From Tubulanus polymorphus (Eukaryota > Nemertea > Palaeonemertea > Tubulaniformes > Tubulanidae): a DNA stretch of 64,000 bases. The notes beneath the pieces are model-generated. The model had not been told where the DNA came from, searched no databases, and saw only the letters and a program-made list of their open reading frames with translations. A program made the position numbers and the translations under genes. This document shows positions 61,235 to 64,000 of the stretch, piece after piece (the stretch's first letter is position 1; each line of letters starts with the position of its first letter). The stretch spans positions 20,230,650-20,294,649 of the forward strand of contig NC_134026.1 of the NCBI RefSeq assembly GCF_964204645.1, written 5' to 3'.

Positions 61235-61575
61235 TTATCTATTTATTACGCACACATTGTCATCAGGGGAGGGCTAAGTGCAATTGTGTAATACTTAGTG
61301 TTTATGAAAATGGCCGTTTTTGTGTACGGGGGGGGGGGGGGAAGGGTTGAAAAATTCCAATTTTATGCATACGTTTAATGAATAAATGTTCCCTAATCCA
61401 TTCATACTGGTAGGGGTACATTCATTTATTACGTATGCGTTAGGGGAGGGGGAGGGGTCAGTGCAATTGCGTACTGTGATGCTTAGTGTATATGAAAAAA
61501 TGGCCGATTTTGCGTACAGAGGGGGAGGGGGGTTGAAAACTTCAAATCTTATGCGTACGTAATAAATGAATGATC
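61235..61575. repeat. two tandem copies of a TTTATTACGTA-edged element
   Basis: Each copy starts near GGGGTNNTCNATTTATTACG and ends near ACGTAATAAATGAATGATCC, and has AGTGCAATTG, AAATGGCCG and a G-run inside. The first copy carries a run of 13 or so G. The edges are inverted repeats. Confidence 0.65.
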
Positions 61576-61946
61576 CCTAGAATGATAAAAAGAATTTTCT
61601 GTTCCTAGTGTTTGTTAATGCGGAAAAAAATGAAAATTTATACCGATAACATTTTACCAGTCCCCATGCTACTGCTATATGTGGAGTCTACTGTAGTATT
61701 ATGTTTAGATTATGTTAATGAATGTTGTATTGTATTTTTGCGTAATTTCAAACATTTCTTATCTGAAAAAGTAGGAAAACTATTTTAACATTTATTTTTA
61801 GTGCGGGTATAACGCTGTAACCTGGAACCCCTTCAGACATTGACAATTGTCGCGTGAACTTCTGAAATATGCAACGCCTAGTGATTGTAGTTCCTTCGTT
61901 GGTTCATTGTTCAGTGTGTCTGAGGCTTAGTTTCTCGAACATGTCA

Positions 61947-62231
61947 GGTGGGCCAGTTCCTCAGTTGAGACTTAAGTTCAAAAATGGTCTTAAATTTACC
62001 CCAGTGAAATTCATTACTTGTTCCTTATTCCTTATTCCGTTACTTATTCAGAATTCATCTCCCAATAAGGAACAAGTAACATGTTAGTTGTTCCTTATTC
62101 TGATTTTCTTGTTACTTATTGGGAATTCATCTCCCATTTTAAGACTGGTCTTAAGTTGTTACATTGGTTTTAGAACTAAGATGGTCTTGAATTGGTCTTA
62201 AGTCTCAGCCATGACTATGGAACTGGGCTCC
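61947..62231. repeat. MITE-like element (GTCATGACTTAAG family) split by an insertion
   Basis: The left half GGGCCAGTTCCTCAGTTGAG to GTCTTAAAT and the right half TTAAGACTGGTCTTAAG to GGAACTGGGCTCC belong together. About 130 bases lie between them, built from inverted and direct repeats of TTGTTCCTTATT and GAATTCATCTCCCA. Confidence 0.65.
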
Positions 62232-63705
62232 GAAGTCTGGACAACAAAAATGAGGAAGAATGATTGTGTGAGGGGTCGGGTTTGGGTAGCTGGTTGATAT
62301 CGGCTGAATTCTTATAGCATTCCAATTTTGTCTCATTGCAGCTGGGTTTTGCTAATATTTTATTTTATTTCATTACCAATTTGTCTGACTACTATGTTTA
62401 TCGGAAGTATTTATAGCAGTTAGGCTATAGTGTTTTCAAGGTTTGTCTTAAATATACACACATACGTATTGATATCAATACTGAGAGTATGACTTATTTT
62501 GATCTTCTAAAGACTTTGGGTATCAAAATGATCTTCAGTAAAAGTCCTTCATAACTGTTGGGACCAATGAAAAACATGGCGTTAAAACGAATTTAAGATT
62601 GGTAATTTCAATTGAAGTTTGAGTAAGATTTGGGCAAATATGTTGGCTTTAAGCGAGCAGTGGCACTAAAAAGGATGGCATTATATCGGACTGTGAATGT
62701 ATATACTTATAGACTTAGCAAGGGTAGATCTAGGATTCTTTGAAGTGGATGGACCTAAAAATGGCATTAATTTGAAAAGGGCAGATTTTGCAAAATGCAA
62801 GGGCTGCAAGCGTGAAACATTGGTTGGGGTTCTTGTGGCCCTCCAACAAATAATTAAGGGCTAGAATGGGACTTTTCTGGCCCTTGGTCCATTTCGATTT
62901 ATATTTCGTCTTTAGAATTTTTGGAGGGCGCATTCAAATTTTGAGGCACACTCTCGTATATAATACATTTGAAAAGTTTACTAATCCACTTCGAATTTTT
63001 TCTACTGTTCCAAAAAAGGACATTTCTCGATTTTTTTGTGCAAGGGGCAGATCCAGGGACTACTGTTGCGTGTAGCGCAACTTATAAAGTAGTGAAGGAT
63101 ATAATCCAAGTAAAAACGATTTTGTACGTTTACCGTTTTTTAGCCCCAATTTTCAAGCAAAAAAGGATATCCTGGTGCATAGTGCTTTCTAGAATATGTA
63201 GGCATTGAGATGTAGTTTCCGGGCAATGTCTTGCCTTTTTTTTTAAAATTATCCGCCTCGTCTTGTTAAAATGTGCCCTTTTCTAACTTTGAAATGAATG
63301 GGGGTCGATGAAGCAAAATGAAAAATAGTACGACATTTTTTGGGGACAGTAGCATGCCTACGGTGCTATCGTCTGAATCCGCGCCTGAACGATGAATGTC
63401 GATTTAAATCGAATGTGTCCGGAATCTCCGTAATTCGTGAATATTGTATTCGGTTTTTTACAGTGTCATTAATATTCATCATTGCAATTTATTTTATTTT
63501 CCTTGGAAACTGCCGTGACCTTGTTATTGGGAATAACAGCACAATTAACGAGAGTGTTACCTCAAATAGCGCATCTAATTTTATAGTGACCTTTATCGGC
63601 ATTCGGAAAATAAGTTCATTTCTATTTTGCGTTTTATGCTGGTAGTTTGCACTGCGTTGAACAGGATCGATCAAGAAAATATCGCCAATTTGGATTTTTA
63701 CGTTT

Positions 63706-64000
63706 ATGCTTTGTTTCGGTGTCGGGGAAAGCGTTTTTATCAGAACATCAAAAGCTGAAAGTTGTCAGGATATACAAATGCCATTGTGTAAAGTAGGATT
63801 GTCGTACAATCAAACTAAACTGCCAAATATGTTTCGTCATCGAAACCAAGAAGACGCTGGCGTGGAGTTACGTCAGTTCTGGTGGAAGTGAAATGCAGTC
63901 CAAATTTAAGGGAGTTTTTATGCGCTATGTACGCACCGCCGTGTTCTCCAGAGCCACCGTGTAAAATCACTTTGCGAACTCGCTAGAAATGGCAGCGAAG
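63706..64000 (+). pseudogene. Frizzled-type cysteine-rich domain, frame-disrupted, cut by window end
   Basis: The frame from ATG 63706 has a hydrophobic start and then reads SCQDIQMPLCK, YNQTKLPNMFRHRNQEDAG and VELRQF, an unmistakable Frizzled Wnt-binding CRD (closest in feel to the FZD1/2/7 and FZD5/8 types). In that frame it stops at 63889. The expected continuation is present one frame over: LVEVKCSPNLREFLCAMYAP and EPPCK. A second shift near 63963 is needed to reach LCELARNGSE, where the expected last cysteine is Ser. There are no introns. Two frame changes plus a lost cysteine suggest a decayed or retro-copied gene. Sequencing errors in a real intronless Frizzled exon are the alternative. 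The rest lies beyond the window. Confidence 0.7.

Larger units (their letters stand above)
60157..63705. other. RUSF1 3' region and repeat-rich intergenic DNA
   Basis: No recognised gene. RUSF1's 3' UTR starts here; the nearest AATAAA is at 61381, so the UTR may be long or use another signal. The stretch contains two TTTATTACGTA elements (61235-61575), the interrupted MITE at 61947-62231, and a GGGGCAGATCCAGG-edged repeat between about 62720 and 63060. A frame near 63440-63645 starts with a hydrophobic run and has two Asn-glycosylation-type sites but is not recognised. Confidence 0.45.

Overview
This is nuclear DNA from an animal: every recognisable gene is split by GT-AG introns, the intergenic DNA is AT-rich and full of short inverted-repeat transposons, and the proteins (PIWI, TOP3B, TMEM129, RUSF1) are closest to bilaterian families. 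The abundant AGGCCTA-type motif and the element ending in a GGACGGACGACGGACGAAAAG-like tail suggest a marine invertebrate, perhaps a lophotrochozoan. This is a weak inference, not an identification.

Layout from left to right. (1) About 1-3650 is non-coding with a TA microsatellite and a 22-bp tandem repeat. (2) About 4079-5482, minus strand, holds a possible tiny gene of 61 codons with a CpG-rich, CRE-bearing leader that points away from TMEM129. (3) 5700-8605, plus strand: TMEM129, an ER membrane RING E3 ligase, 4 exons. (4) 9961-21590, minus strand: complete TOP3B in 17 coding exons, tail to tail with TMEM129. (5) 21.6-26.1 kb is intergenic with several MITE-like elements. (6) 26107-37767, minus strand: a complete PIWI-clade Argonaute in 18 coding exons with an intact D-E-D-H tetrad. 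(7) 37.8-43.0 kb is intergenic with inverted repeats. (8) 43688-54035, minus strand: a cysteine-rich single-pass membrane protein not recognised as a named family. An 8-kb intron contains a second, homologous terminal coding exon. (9) 54795-60156, plus strand: complete RUSF1 (DUF647) in 13 coding exons, head to head with the cysteine-rich gene. (10) 60.2-63.7 kb is mostly repeats. (11) 63706-64000, plus strand: a Frizzled-type cysteine-rich domain broken by frameshifts and cut by the window edge.

The genes do not form one pathway. The notable pairings are TOP3B next to PIWI in tandem (both act on RNA and have been tied to silencing in other animals) and the two head-to-head promoter pairs. 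The transposon content includes two near-full copies of a roughly 1.2-kb element whose internal ~150-bp tandem units each carry a CTCF-like core, four short families sharing GGNCCAGTT ends, and a piggyBac-like MITE with TTAA flanks. All exon boundaries were set by eye from GT-AG sites, phase continuity and family similarity recalled from knowledge. No search was run.
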